Source: Polytrichum commune
Taxonomy: Eukaryota > Streptophyta > Polytrichopsida > Polytrichales > Polytrichaceae
DNA length: 64,000 bases
Reading direction: 5' to 3'
Assembly: GCA_950295325.1 (NCBI GenBank)
Contig: OX485808.1
Coordinates: 5,768,501-5,832,500 of the forward strand
The translations under genes were made by a program, and so were the position numbers. This document shows positions 34,801-45,240 of the stretch, piece by piece (within the stretch, counting starts at the first letter, position 1; the number at the start of each line of letters is the position of its first letter). The notes under the pieces are model-generated. The model had not been told where the DNA came from. It saw only the letters and a program-made list of their open reading frames with translations, and did not search any database.

Positions 34801-34916
34801 TGCACATTCATTCCAGCCAGCAAGTCGATGCGATTATTGCCAAGGGAATTACAAATCGACATGTTACTTATCTCTGTGCTGATAATGCCGACACGCTTGT
34901 GTCTCTCCGTAATTGA

Positions 34917-36179
34917 TCCGTGGTGATTCGCTCATTTTCCCATCGCTTGACATCTCTCGTCGCCAGTTCTCATTGACACTTCCTCACCATCTCTCCTCGC
35001 CAGCTTCCTGCATTCTCAAGCGCCTCGCGGATATCTTTTCGAACACTTAAGGATGCACACTCACCAAAGATATACGTCCCTCGGATTGTTCATTCTGTTT
35101 GTCCAACTTCATTCTTCCAACTTACAAACGGACGGTTCTGTCTCAGTAGGTTACTGGTGACACTCTTAGCATAAGCTACAAAAGATTAAGGGAAGCAAAA
35201 ATGCTGATGATTGGCTTCCAAGTTCCACCACCATGATCAACTGATCCAGCCACAGTAGACACAAGCAGCAGTCCAGAGATCAGAAGTGCTGATTCAAGTT
35301 CAGGGACAGGAATCTAGTATGCTCAAGTGAATTCAAGAACCTCCGAGAAAAATTGCAAGTGCTGAGTACATACATATATATATTTAGAAATGTCAAGCTT
35401 CGGAATGTGCAGATTTGTGAGAGAGATGACGACGATGGGAAAGCATCAATATCTCTGTCTGCAAAACATGACGCCTTTAGGCAATTAATTGTCTCAGACT
35501 CCCCTGGGGTGGCAACTCTCCCAATAACAACAGTTGTTTTTCTATATCACTTCTAATATTTATAGCGAATTGATAGTTTGTTCTTTCACAAAGAGGAGAA
35601 ACATGCTTGCACGGAAAGAGAGAGGGCATTGAGAGGAATCCATTGATACGATATTTGTTTGCACTTTCAAATATTGTTGTTAGAGCTATTTACAAGTCAT
35701 TTTCTTACAACAGGGGTCACCATCCCAACCTTTTCAAGTGTTGAATTTCACTTTCAAGAATATTTGTAAAAAAGTTTAGAATTTAAAGTCTTAAATTACT
35801 TGGTTATAATGCAAAAGAAACTCCCAATTTAGACTTCTTAGAAATGGTTTAGCAACTCCAAATGAAGTTTTAAAGATGGTGACCTTGGTGAGTGCTACAA
35901 ATGTTTGCCATTAGGGGGTCTATCCACAAGGAACATTGGGCAATTAATCAGTTGGGAAAACATGTGGTGAAGTGGACAACATCCAAGACCTAGTGAATGG
36001 AGGTCATGCACCAAGTTTTGTTTTGCTTTACCATAGGTTTCCGAGTGTGGTAAAATTGTCAAATGTTTCATGTGTGCACACATACAAGATCGTAATATGA
36101 GAGAGCTACTTGTGGGTGAACTTGAATCAACATGTGGATAGTTGCCAGTAGCAAGTAGGAAAATGGACTCCCAAACTTA
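34917..36179. other. Gene-free stretch, nothing recognised
   Basis: The right flank of the copia fossil. No LTR-like match to the left flank and no host gene seen. Confidence 0.4.
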
Positions 36180-36697
36180 GGGCGGGTTTAGACTTGGAGT
36201 CAAGGCTCAAAAATGGGTTGGGTGCAAGAAATCCACTCCTCTCATTGGTAGAGAGGCTCGGACTCGCCTCTTCAAGTTTACACCATGAGTTGGGACCAAT
36301 TAACAAATAAATTATTTTATTCATCATGACAATGGCCTCAAGCCTTGGAAAAGAGAGCTCCCAACCTTGTGGACTCTTTCCCTCTAGTTGAGGCCATTGT
36401 CAGAGCTTTTATTTGCTTGTAGTAGTTTATTCTTTGAGCATTGAATAGGAGGGGAAAAATTCTAAATTTATTATACTTTAATCATTATTCATAGAATAGT
36501 TCATGAGTACGTTGGAACCCTCTCATAATTGCAGCCTCCAAATGGCCCCAACCCCACCTAAATAGGTTTATACATGAAAGCAATGAATGGAGTTAGGTTA
36601 CTTTCTTATTAATGGCCTTGGGGGCCCACTTGCATGCCACATGGGACATATTGACCTTCGTTCTCCAATGGCCCTGGCCCCAAGTCTAAACAAGCCC
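36180..36697. mobile_element. PIF/Harbinger-like MITE with TTA target duplication
   Basis: The left end GGGCGGGTTTAGACTTGGAG and the right end (complement of GGGCTTGTTTAGACTTGGGG) form imperfect terminal inverted repeats. Both are flanked directly by TTA (36177-36179 and 36698-36700). A 3-bp TTA duplication and GGGC ends fit the PIF/Harbinger superfamily. At about 518 bp it has no transposase frame. Both halves also contain AATGGCC and TTGGGRSC phrases. Confidence 0.8.
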
Positions 36698-37624
36698 TTA
36701 GTCACATTCCACAAGACTTAAATGCTTGAGAAATGGGAATGCAATTGTGTGCACACTTTTAAGAGACCAATGCAATCTTCAAGAGTGGAGTGCACTCACA
36801 TCACACGTGTGTAGAAAGAGATGATGCCAACCCTAGGATGTGTGAATAAGAGATGCTTCACCCATAATCATAGCCACATGTATGTGTGATCCCAAGTTGA
36901 GCTTATAAAACATGTTAGCACTGATCAACAATTACAATCAACGTTGTGATCAATGTTTTTGAAATTACAACATAGCCATTGGTGTCCAACCACTATGGAT
37001 GTGATTGCAATGACAAGTTTTCTCCTAAGTGAAGAGACTTACAATGGGAACTTATTGAGGGCCAAATTTATATGATTGTTTCAAATCACCCCTTAATAGA
37101 TCTTCCTTACAAACTCAAGATTGGACCCAAGCTTTAAACATTAGTTTCACAAACTAGGAGGAGTCTATTCTTGAGTGGGTACCGCCAAGATTTTGTTGGA
37201 TAGTGATGCCACATTAACATCACATCATTTTTTGGTAGATCTTTGGACCTAGACCTTAGTATAAACTTCTTTGGTCCAAAGTTTTGTTTCACTTTTGGAG
37301 TTGCATTTGTCTTGGACCCAAGTGTAAGCCCACTTTAAAGCTAAGAACAACCAAACTGACAACAACAGCATGCTGAAGTTGGATTGAATTCAGCTAAGAA
37401 TAGTTGACCAAATACACCATGTTACTTTGGTGATGCACAATTCTTTCTACACTCAGGTTTTGGTTGGTATGGACATGGTAGTATGAATTCAGCTTGGAGA
37501 ATTACATTGTTTGATCCAGTTAGCATGAAGCGAAACTTTGGTATAGTAATGTATAGTCTTACTTCACATTGACCACAGACCCCATCAGTATTCACCAATT
37601 TTCTTCAGCATTTGAACAACCTGC
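36698..37624. other. Gene-free stretch, nothing recognised
   Basis: AT-rich DNA without recognisable genes or repeats. Confidence 0.4.
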
Positions 37625-37900
37625 CTTACTTTTAGTTCATCCAAGTGCCAATGGTTGAAACAAAGTTTGATATATTTGTGCATTCTAATATTTTTGTAAT
37701 GAAATTTTGTCGTGGATGATTGAAATTTGGATAAAAGATCTTGCAATCAGTGACAAGTACTTGCAACACTGTGAATCTATAATGCCCGCCATCTTTTTTT
37801 TTAAATAAACAATGGTAGGTTTACATTTACTGGCAGTGACAGTACAATTTGTTTTGAGCAAAACAAATAGATTGATGACACTAAACACAATATCTAGTTT
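37625..37900. mobile_element. MITE family B copy (reverse orientation)
   Basis: Carries AATCTATAATGCCC, TGGATGATTGAAATTTGGAT and, at the right end, GACACTAAACACAATATCTA. These are the complements of family B phrases at 7048-7396 and 14768-15160. The left end is eroded. Confidence 0.6.
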
Positions 37901-38010
37901 ACTTTCCATAGAATAGATGAATCGAAGACTGTGACAAGTGTGTACTTTTCCAAGCAGTTAACAAGTTGACATAGAGAGTTCAGTTCCAAATTTGTCCTTG
38001 TCCCAAGCTG

Positions 38011-38205
38011 AAGACTACACTGATTATCCCAATGAGTACATGTTTCTATTTGGAATTACACAGTTACTCAGGCATTCAGTTATGACTGATGAAAGTTCAA
38101 TAGATTGTTCAGACATTAGAGCATATTGAATGGCTCTGCTTGGTAGAATTACATTCTCGATAAATAGTTAGAACACTGCGTACCACCAAATTGGGATAAG
38201 CAGTG
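38011..38205. mobile_element. MITE family A-like element
   Basis: The ends ACTACACTGATTATCCCAAT and the complement of GTACACTGCTTATCCCAATT are inverted repeats. The subterminal CTATTTGGAATTACACAG resembles family A (GGAATTACGCAATG). Length is about 195 bp. Confidence 0.7.
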
Positions 38206-38783
38206 TACCAACCACTTGCACACAAGGAAATAATATGTACAAGTTCAAACAACACCCAGCCAGATATGGAGGTAAATAAAGACAGAACAAAAGTATCAAA
38301 AAATTACTGGATGACGGTTATAAAACTGGAACAAGGAACTGAGGATAACTATCCCCTGGCATGTCGTACAGAAAAAAGATGTTAATTATCAATGAGTCAA
38401 GCAGCTCTACAAACGACCACACAAGTGATACTCTGTTCCAAAAATTTGACAAGATGAATCAGTTTGAAACACTCAGATGATTTCTGCTAAGCCCATGTCG
38501 ACCTCAGAATGTCGAACACATTACACAATTCGATTGACGCCAAAGTAGTACAAACTCGATGCAAATAGAGAGATGGCTCAGAATCATGAAAACCTCAAAA
38601 ATCTACAGCTTGCATAGGTAGTAGTGTACAAAAACATCTGAGAATCTGTCCATCTTTAAGAGTACTGATGAAGTACACACGAGTGAGGAACTGGAGTAAA
38701 GGAAAAAGATCTGCAAGAGACTTGGAGAGAGCTATACACCCTCCTCCCTTGATGTTTTCAGCAAATCAACTGCGCCGCCTAAT

Positions 38784-41653
38784 TTACTTTCCAACAAGCT
38801 GCATACCACCAACGAAGGGCCATGATAAGTATTTCAATATTTTGCATCATTTCTGATAAGTTATAAAAGAGTTTGCATATCACCACAACCAAAGGGTCAA
38901 ATTGCAGATGTATCAAGTCTTTGTTTCAATATTTTGCATCATTCCTCACAAGGAATCTCGAAGACTATGCATACCACAACAATCAAACAGTCAGATGTAC
39001 AATGCTTCCGTTCAGCTAGTCTACATCATTCCTGGTAAAAAGGATCTGAATGGGTGTGCATATCACCACAACCAGAGCGTCACAACCAGATGTATCATGC
39101 TTTTGATTAGCATGATACATCTAACATTTGTGTCATTCTTGCTAGAAAAACTGGAAGAGTTTCACATCACCACATCCAAAGCGTCACACAACTCAAATGT
39201 AACAATCCTTCAATAAGCTACATTCCATCATTCCTGATTTATAATCCAAAAGATTTGCACACCAACGTCACAAATTCGGAATAAATTAGGTCTACGAAAC
39301 TGGATTCACTTACGTTGCTCAAGGCGAAGATAGTGTTGTGGCCTGGGTCAGCAAGGTGAGCCAACAAGTTGTCGATGGGGCCAGTGTGAGTGTAGTTTGC
39401 CTGCACCACGGCGCCCAAGACGGCGAGCATGGCAAGTCTACCGTTCTTGATCTCCCTGGTTCGCAAGTCCTTGAGCTTCTCAGCGTTACCCTGGCCCCAG
39501 CCCAAGGGATCAAACCACAAACCTCCTGGGTATCCCACGTCGGTTCCAGTGAGCTTGTTGTTGGGGAATACGGGGTCGACGTTGACGCACCCGGGGTTGA
39601 CGATGTCAGCCCATCTCCTGCCCTCGGCCCATGCGAAGAGGATGAGCTCAATGACGAACAAGGTGGTGGCGTCGGTGAAGTAGGTGGCGTCACCTGCGGT
39701 GGTCCATGAGGGAGTGTTCAGGATCCCGGCCTTAGTAAGTGCCTCGGGGATGAAGATTCCGGCAGCTCCGAGCATGGCCCATCGGCAGTGCACAAGCTCG
39801 GCTTGTACGAACCACTTGAGAAGGGCGGGGTCAGATCCTGTAGGCATATAGCAAAACATCAGCCATCGATCATGTGTGATCAAATTCACAACAAATCTAT
39901 GCCGCTCTAAGGATTTTGCATGCACCAAGATCTATCATGCTTTCTTGAAGAGATTTTGCATTGTTCCTGATAAAACATGGGTCCTTTCACAATCTAAAAG
40001 AGATCAAAAGCAACAAGTGTGATGCTTCCTTCTAGAGAAATTTTGATATGAATTGAGCGATGTGAAAGAATGTGCATACTGTCACAATTTCAGAGAGTCA
40101 GAGCCGACATCTATCAGGCCTTCTTCCAGAAATTTTGCATCATACCTGGAACGTAATTTGAAAGAGTGTGGGTTCTGTCGCAATCTATAAGAGTCAGGAC
40201 CAAGATATGTCATTATTCCTAATGAAGACAAGCGGTCGAAGTTGAGGTTGAAGATAGACGGGGCTGAGAGAGTGTGCATGTCACAAACCGACAGAGATTT
40301 GAAATCACTCTAGGCTTCGAAAGGCGTGTATATAGCCAATTTACTCTTTTCAGGTTCGGAAAGGTGTAAGAAGAGGGGAGATACGCACCGAGGCCGAGGG
40401 GGTCGAAGCCGAAGTCTCCGGGAAGGCTGCAAAGAAAAGGCAGAGAAAGATTGGCCGACTCTCGTCAGCACGCTGAAGAGCAGCAGATTCCAAAACACAA
40501 CCACATCCCTAAGCGATTCTGTGCATTAACACATTGACAATACGAAATTGAGATGAGATTTTTAACGCTGAGGAAATTGCTTGGAGTACCTGCCGTCGAG
40601 CCACTCGGGAGCTTGGCTGCCGGGGAACCACAAGGGCCTCTCGTTTTGAGGAGCAGCCACAGCGGAGATGGTCATGTCACCCTTGCTGGCAGCAGCGACC
40701 TTGGTCATGCGCAACGCACGGCCGCTCAAGAAGGAGGCCTTCACGGCTCCGACATTGCTCACCACCTTGCTGCATTTCGCCAAAAGAGCAGCACAAAAAC
40801 CGTGAGACACCGCTCAAAGACACGCACAAAGCACAGCGAAATTCCTCTCACAGAGGGCAACCAACACCTAAACACTCACGCCCTCCCATACACTCCCCTA
40901 AACACCACACATCGCTTCAATTCAAGCTCGGAATGGAACCACGAGGATGTGAACGCATAACCCAACACCCACTCGTCCAAATTCAGCTCACATCCCAGAA
41001 ATTCAGAACCATACTACAGCCAACCCCCAAAACAAACTCTCTCAGCCCTCACCCCTTCATCGCAAATTTTAAACGAAATGCAACCCACCCACAAAATGTA
41101 CACAAATAACATGGCAGCCTGACATGCGTCCCATTGCTATATCCAGAGCTAAACATGGCTAAGCTAAACCAACCCAGAAAGCACCATATCCCAAACCACC
41201 AAAAAAAAAAAAAAAAAAAGGTCAACAAGCATGCCATCCGTCATCACAGAATGCATTCCACACGGGCAGTCACATCTAAGCTAGCTTCAGGTACAAATGA
41301 ACATGACCCTGAACCTGAACCTAGCAACTCCCGCCACATTCTCACACATTTAGAAGCAGATTCTACCAACCCATAAAAAATTTCCGGACAATAAAACAGG
41401 GAACGACCCCCTCCCAAAATGCAACCATCCCAAACACACGCAGACATGGGCTAAACCAGCTGCAATCAGACACCACATTCTCACCCACTCAAAAATCTAA
41501 CTCTACATACACCCATGAAGGAAAGCCGTCATCCCAACATGCAATCCCAGAGGGGCAGAAAAAAAATGGCAATTTGAAGTGGATGGCGAACCTGGTGGAG
41601 GCGACGGGGGCGATGGCAGCGACGGCGGATGAAGCGCACACTGCGGACGCCAT
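38784..41653 (-). CDS. Lhca2: Photosystem I light-harvesting protein Lhca2, copy A (five exons)
   Basis: Exons in coding order: 41653-41592, 40769-40590, 40426-40389, 39837-39314 and a 15-bp last exon, 38798-38784. All junctions are GT-AG with matching phase; the product is 272 residues. It starts with a Ser/Ala-rich transit peptide ([20 protein letters not shown]), then [15 protein letters not shown] (residues 66-80) and [12 protein letters not shown] (82-93). Helix B carries [14 protein letters not shown] (107-120) and the last helix EIKNGRLAM (222-230), with the Glu/Arg pairs that bind chlorophyll. The order and wording match Lhca2 rather than Lhca1, 3 or 4. The His in helix B is the usual Lhca2 ligand, not the Asn of far-red forms. 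It ends NLVGK-stop. Lhca2 sits in the PSI antenna belt in thylakoids. Introns 3 and 4 are enlarged by a ~95-bp repeat. Copy B lies 14 kb downstream in the window. Confidence 0.95.
38830..39240. repeat. Tandem ~95-bp repeat in intron 4 of Lhca2 copy A
   Basis: The phrase TTGCATCATTCCTGATAA (variants) recurs near 38840, 38933, 39022, 39125 and 39222. Each is followed by GCATATCACCACAACCAAAG-like sequence and AGATGTATCATGCTT. On the sense (minus) strand, units contain a TGYAG then CTTRTTGRA-like stretch that resembles the true acceptor and first codons of exon 5. Confidence 0.7.
39905..40160. repeat. Same ~90-bp repeat in intron 3 of Lhca2 copy A
   Basis: Copies of the intron 4 unit appear near 39910, 39952, 40040 and 40130, with GATTTTGCATTGTTCCTGAT, AATCTATAAGAGTCA and GATCTATCATGCTTTCTT. 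The corresponding introns of copy B (218 and 176 bp against 551 and 515 bp) lack it. Confidence 0.7.
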
Positions 41654-41880
41654 GGCTGCTGCTACTGCGATTGCTGCTGTGGTCGTCCTTGGAGAGGCGA
41701 GGATCGAAGGGAGGGAGAGGGATGAGAGGGGGCAGTGGCGAGAGAAGAGACGAGGGCTGGCTCTCAAGGCAGCGTTGGCGTAGGCAATTGGGGCTGTGCG
41801 TGGGATAAGGGGCTACCCGAGAGGCTGCGCTCCCATTGGCTGCTCGCCCTTCTATCTGCTCCTCCTGCCTCTCATTGGCC
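41654..41880 (-). promoter_or_regulatory. Lhca2 copy A promoter: I-box and two CCAAT boxes
   Basis: Seen on the plus strand as GATAAGG (41804-41810) and two ATTGG boxes (41835-41839, 41874-41878), i.e. CTTATC and CCAAT on the coding strand. The I-box lies 151 bp from the ATG. The proximal region is TATA-less and pyrimidine-rich on the coding strand, as in many photosynthesis genes. GATAAG I-boxes are an established element of light-regulated promoters. Confidence 0.7.
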
Positions 41881-41903
41881 CCCCTCTCCAAGTCCCCAAC
41901 CCC

Positions 41904-41975
41904 TACCATACCATACCATGCCATGCCATGTCATGCCATACCATACCATACCATTCCATCCCATGTCATACCCCA
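41904..41975. repeat. CCATA/CCATG pentanucleotide microsatellite
   Basis: About 14 units of CCATR with occasional variants, immediately upstream of the distal CCAAT box of Lhca2 copy A. It keeps three frames open, which creates spurious proline/histidine/threonine-rich open frames. Confidence 0.85.
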
Positions 41976-42264
41976 TGCTGCCTCCCTCCCTTTGTGCCTC
42001 TCCTCTTTCTTTCTGAGGTAGAAGGGGGTCTTTGGTGGCTCGTTTTCTTAATCGGAACCCCTAGATTTGATGGGTATGTGGTTGGTGAGGATCAACGAGC
42101 AAACATATCATGAAGACGTATGTTCAAAAGAGGTTGGACAATGTCTTCGATTATCAATGAATGTTCAGCACTCAACCGTGACACACTGGAGCCTCGTGAC
42201 CGAGAAAGGGAGTTCCTAGAATTGTCTGCTATTATGTTTGATAGCCACGTCTTTCTCACTTGAA

Positions 42265-42690
42265 ATTAAACCACCCACACATGTCGAGCCTCCACGTCTT
42301 CTTCTCTTTTTATTTATTTTTTTGAGAAAAAAAATTACGAGTTTCATTCATCCACAAATTCCATGGAAACCATGCCCTCCTTTCAACTATTACTTTTCAT
42401 CACAAATTAAAAGTAAATTAAGTTCCATATGGAATCGTAGTGTACCATGCATGCATGCATGTGTGCTTGCATGGCACGGGATACATGTCAAGCCTTCACA
42501 TCTTCTTCTTTATTGAATTTTTATTTTTAGATATATTTAAAGTTTTTTTCCATCCCACAAATTCCATACAAAAATACCATTAAATTTTCTCAATTACTTT
42601 CCATCGAAAATAAAAAAGTAAATCAAATTATGTATAGAATTGTACTATACCATGCATGTATGTGTGGTGTGAGACTTTTCTTTGGCAACA
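42265..42690. repeat. Tandem duplication of ~210 bp
   Basis: 42270-42480 and 42481-42690 share, in order, a CATGTCRAGCCTYCACRTCTTC-like start, CCACAAATTCCAT, TTACTTTYCATC, AAAGTAAAT and TACCATGCATG. The two halves differ by many substitutions and indels. Confidence 0.65.
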
Positions 42691-42698
42691 CTTTAGAT

Positions 42699-43123
42699 AA
42701 ATCTAACACGGGTAGATCACTCCATTGTCAAGTTGAACACCACGTGCGACCAAAAAAAATCTTCTTTTGGTAAGTTGCACCACCAAAATGGGTCAAAATT
42801 TTATCAAATTTTTTTCATGAGTAGATATACACAGTACCTATGACATAGTCAAGAGTGGTAACTAAATTTGATGATTTGTTTTTTCATAAAACATACCATT
42901 TCTAACTAGAATGACACAGAATTGAACTAAAACAATTACTAAAAAAAATAAAGATGACTAAAAATTTCAAAAAAGTATACAAAAGATACTATCAATGGTT
43001 ATGTGTATGTAGAAAAAATATCATAAATTTTAAAATTATATATGGCATGTAATATAGGGGTAGCAAACTTTGTCCGCACGTGGTGTCAACTTGACAATGA
43101 AGTGACCTCCCCGTGAAATCTAA
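42699..43123. mobile_element. MITE family D with ~50-bp terminal inverted repeats
   Basis: Left: CACTCCATTGTCAAGTTGAA then CACCACGTGCG. Right: the complement of CACTTCATTGTCAAGTTGAC then ACCACGTGCGG, with an outer CACGGGKAGRTCACT in both. About 425 bp. No coding capacity and no other copy noticed in the window. Confidence 0.8.
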
Positions 43124-43354
43124 TAAACAAATGGGAGGACCTACGTATCCAATTATGGAATTAACAAACATCACTTCTAATAATCATAACTAAATCAAAG
43201 GAGGTCTGATTTTCAATCCATTTTTTTTGCAAATGTTTCTTCATAGATTTGCTAATGCAACACGAGTTTTGTTGTGTATATCCAATTGGTAGAAGGTGAA
43301 GAACATGAAAAATGAACCAAATAACACCCACATGCCTTACTGAGTTAGCTATCT
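43124..43354. other. Unique spacer
   Basis: Between family D and the satellite-like array. Nothing recognised. Confidence 0.4.
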
Positions 43355-44050
43355 GCAATGGTGAATGCACCTATTGTGGAGGCTTTCAACATTTTAGCAT
43401 ACATACATGATACATGGAGGTTTGATCTTCAAATAAAAATTACATGAATATCTTGAACTTGAGCTTGTTAAATTTGAAATCCATGTGAATTTCTTATGAA
43501 TTCTTCAGGTGAAACTCAAAGATCGCCTCTTTCAATGTCCTCACCTTAATTCCTAAGGGGAGTGCACCTATTGTGAAGGCTTTCAACATTTTTAGTGTAC
43601 ATACATACATAGGGATTTGATGACCGCATTAAAAATACATAAACATCATGATTATGAGCAGTTTAAATTTAAAATTCATGTGAATCTCTTTATGAATTCT
43701 TGAAGTGAAACTCAAAGTTGGCCTAGCTTGGTGTGCTTACCTTCTCCCCTAAGGTGAGTGCAACTATTGTGGAGGGCTTGAGCACTTTAGCATACATACG
43801 CCTAGTTTTGATCACCAAATAAAAATTGTATGAATAATCATGATTTTAAAGCTTGTTAATTAAGTTAGAATCCATGTGAGTTTCTTATGAATTCTTGAAG
43901 TGAAACTCAAAGATAGCTTTATGTGGTGTACTCACCTTTTCCCCTATGGTGAGTGCACCTATTGTGGACGCTTTCAACATTTTAGCATAAGTACATACAT
44001 AGGGGTTTGATTACCATATGAAAATTTGTGTGACCACATAAGCAAATTCA
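43355..44050. repeat. Satellite-like tandem array, ~197-bp unit, about 3.5 copies
   Basis: The landmark GTGCACCTATTGTGGA recurs near 43365, 43561, 43757 and 43953, giving a period of about 196 bp. Each unit continues with TTTCAACATTTTAGCATACA, GGGGTTTGATCACCAAATAA, TTCTTATGAATTCTTGAAG and TGAAACTCAAAGATAGC. A further piece (TGAAACTCAAAGCTAAC near 44680, and GTGAGTGCACTAACTGTGGG near 44835) lies beyond a MITE insertion at 44160-44390. Confidence 0.8.
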
Positions 44051-44159
44051 GTTGAGGAACATGATTTTGTCAATATTTGCAAACTTACTCATGAGAAGCT
44101 AGATGATTGAAATTTAGGTGAAATCCATACCAATTATTGAAATAAAGTTTGGCATATCT

Positions 44160-44390
44160 TGCATCCTACCATACTTGTATGATTGAAATCTAGATGGAAA
44201 ATTACTTATTAAGTGATAGTAATTGCAACATTGTAGATCTATAATGCCCAATTTTTTTTACAAGTCCTGAATGATAAATAATTTGAGGTTTGCATCTAGT
44301 GTTGGCGACACTACAAGGATGGTTTACAATTAGTTTTGATGAAGACAAATAGAATTGGTAACACTAAATACAATATTTAGTGTAGTGTTT
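44160..44390. mobile_element. MITE family B copy (reverse orientation)
   Basis: Shares GATCTATAATGCCCAA, TTACTTATTAAGTGATAGTA and the right end AACACTAAATACAATATTTA then GTGTAGTG with the other family B copies. It interrupts the 197-bp array, so it is younger than the array. Confidence 0.65.
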
Positions 44391-45240
44391 AATCAATGAG
44401 CAGAATGTATATGAGGGCAAGGGGTGATCCACATTTGGCAATAAAGGTGTAGGAAGGAGGAGGAGGAGGAGAGGAATGAAAGCAAGACACCTGATGGAAA
44501 AGGAGAATTTACTTGGTTTTGTTAGGTCATCTTTCTTGAAATGAGGTGGCACTCTTATTGAAGTTTTTGCTCTAATTAACTTTGAGATATTTTTTAGGGG
44601 GTTCTACTATTGGAAGTAGAAGTGGAATACTCATTGAATTTTTTTGGGGAGTGAAGGTGAACATTGTCTAAATCCTTGAAGTGAAACTCAAAGCTAACCT
44701 ATTTACATGTAGATAGGCAAAGGCTTCCTTCATATATGCATATTTTGGACCTGGATATGTTACCTATATGTACCTAAACGTTCAGAACCATGATACATCA
44801 TTCTTCATATTTGGCATACCCACCTTATCCTCGAAGGTGAGTGCACTAACTGTGGGCAATCTGAGCATTTTAGCATATGTAGGGGTTTGATCACAAAATA
44901 AATATCATAGGAGCACATTTACAAAACCCAATATTAAGGAGAGTGAGATTTGAGGAACAGAACCTCTTTCTGTTTATGTGATCATCACATAGACCCTCCA
45001 AATTGTATTAAATACTGATTAAACCTAGAATGGTCAATGTATTTTGTACACATGTATTTTGTAACTCTTCCAGAACAGTACAAACAGATGATGTCCTTCA
45101 ACATTTTCAGATGGATGTGCTTGCAATTGAGGTGCTGGTGATTTCAAATCGTAGTATACAAACTGCAACAGAAATGCATGTTACATGGGAACCAAAGAAT
45201 GTCAATGGACTTGTGCCTCCAAAATCCAGCTAAAATCCAG
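44391..45240. other. Array remnant and 3' flank of the deformylase gene
   Basis: Contains two pieces of the 197-bp unit (near 44680 and 44835-44910). The rest is unassigned and should include the deformylase 3' UTR. Confidence 0.45.

Larger units (their letters stand above)
30840..34916 (+). mobile_element. Ty1/copia LTR retrotransposon, broken
   Basis: The parts lie in copia order on the plus strand: a gag CCHC zinc-knuckle region (~31460-31500), protease and integrase-start region with a DPGATEHMT motif (~31930-32030), integrase core and C-terminal region (~32390-32780), reverse transcriptase (~33250-33720 and ~33900-34200), RNase H (~34360-34510) and the C-terminal VADVMTKPLPKDK region (~34720-34800). 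The integrase-before-RT order identifies copia. The leader near 30990-31120 has a TATATAG sequence and a later AATAAA, as in an LTR, but I could not find a matching right LTR. The element is broken many times, on the order of ten or more, and looks old. The gag region is flanked by two inverted R3 copies. Confidence 0.85.

Noticed and set aside
39338-39709. Long plus-strand open frames over Lhca2 copy A exon 4 (and likewise 55707-56093 over copy B)
   Set aside because: They are the antisense of a GC-rich coding exon and have no domain or independent codon pattern; both copies show them only because the sense exon is conserved.
41735-42113. Plus-strand open frames near the CCATA microsatellite
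   Set aside because: Three overlapping frames stay open because the pentanucleotide repeat has no stops in any of them; the products are simple-sequence peptides.
43355-44050. Considered as a CRISPR-like or minisatellite array
   Set aside because: The period is ~197 bp without short conserved repeats and spacers; it is a eukaryotic satellite-type array.
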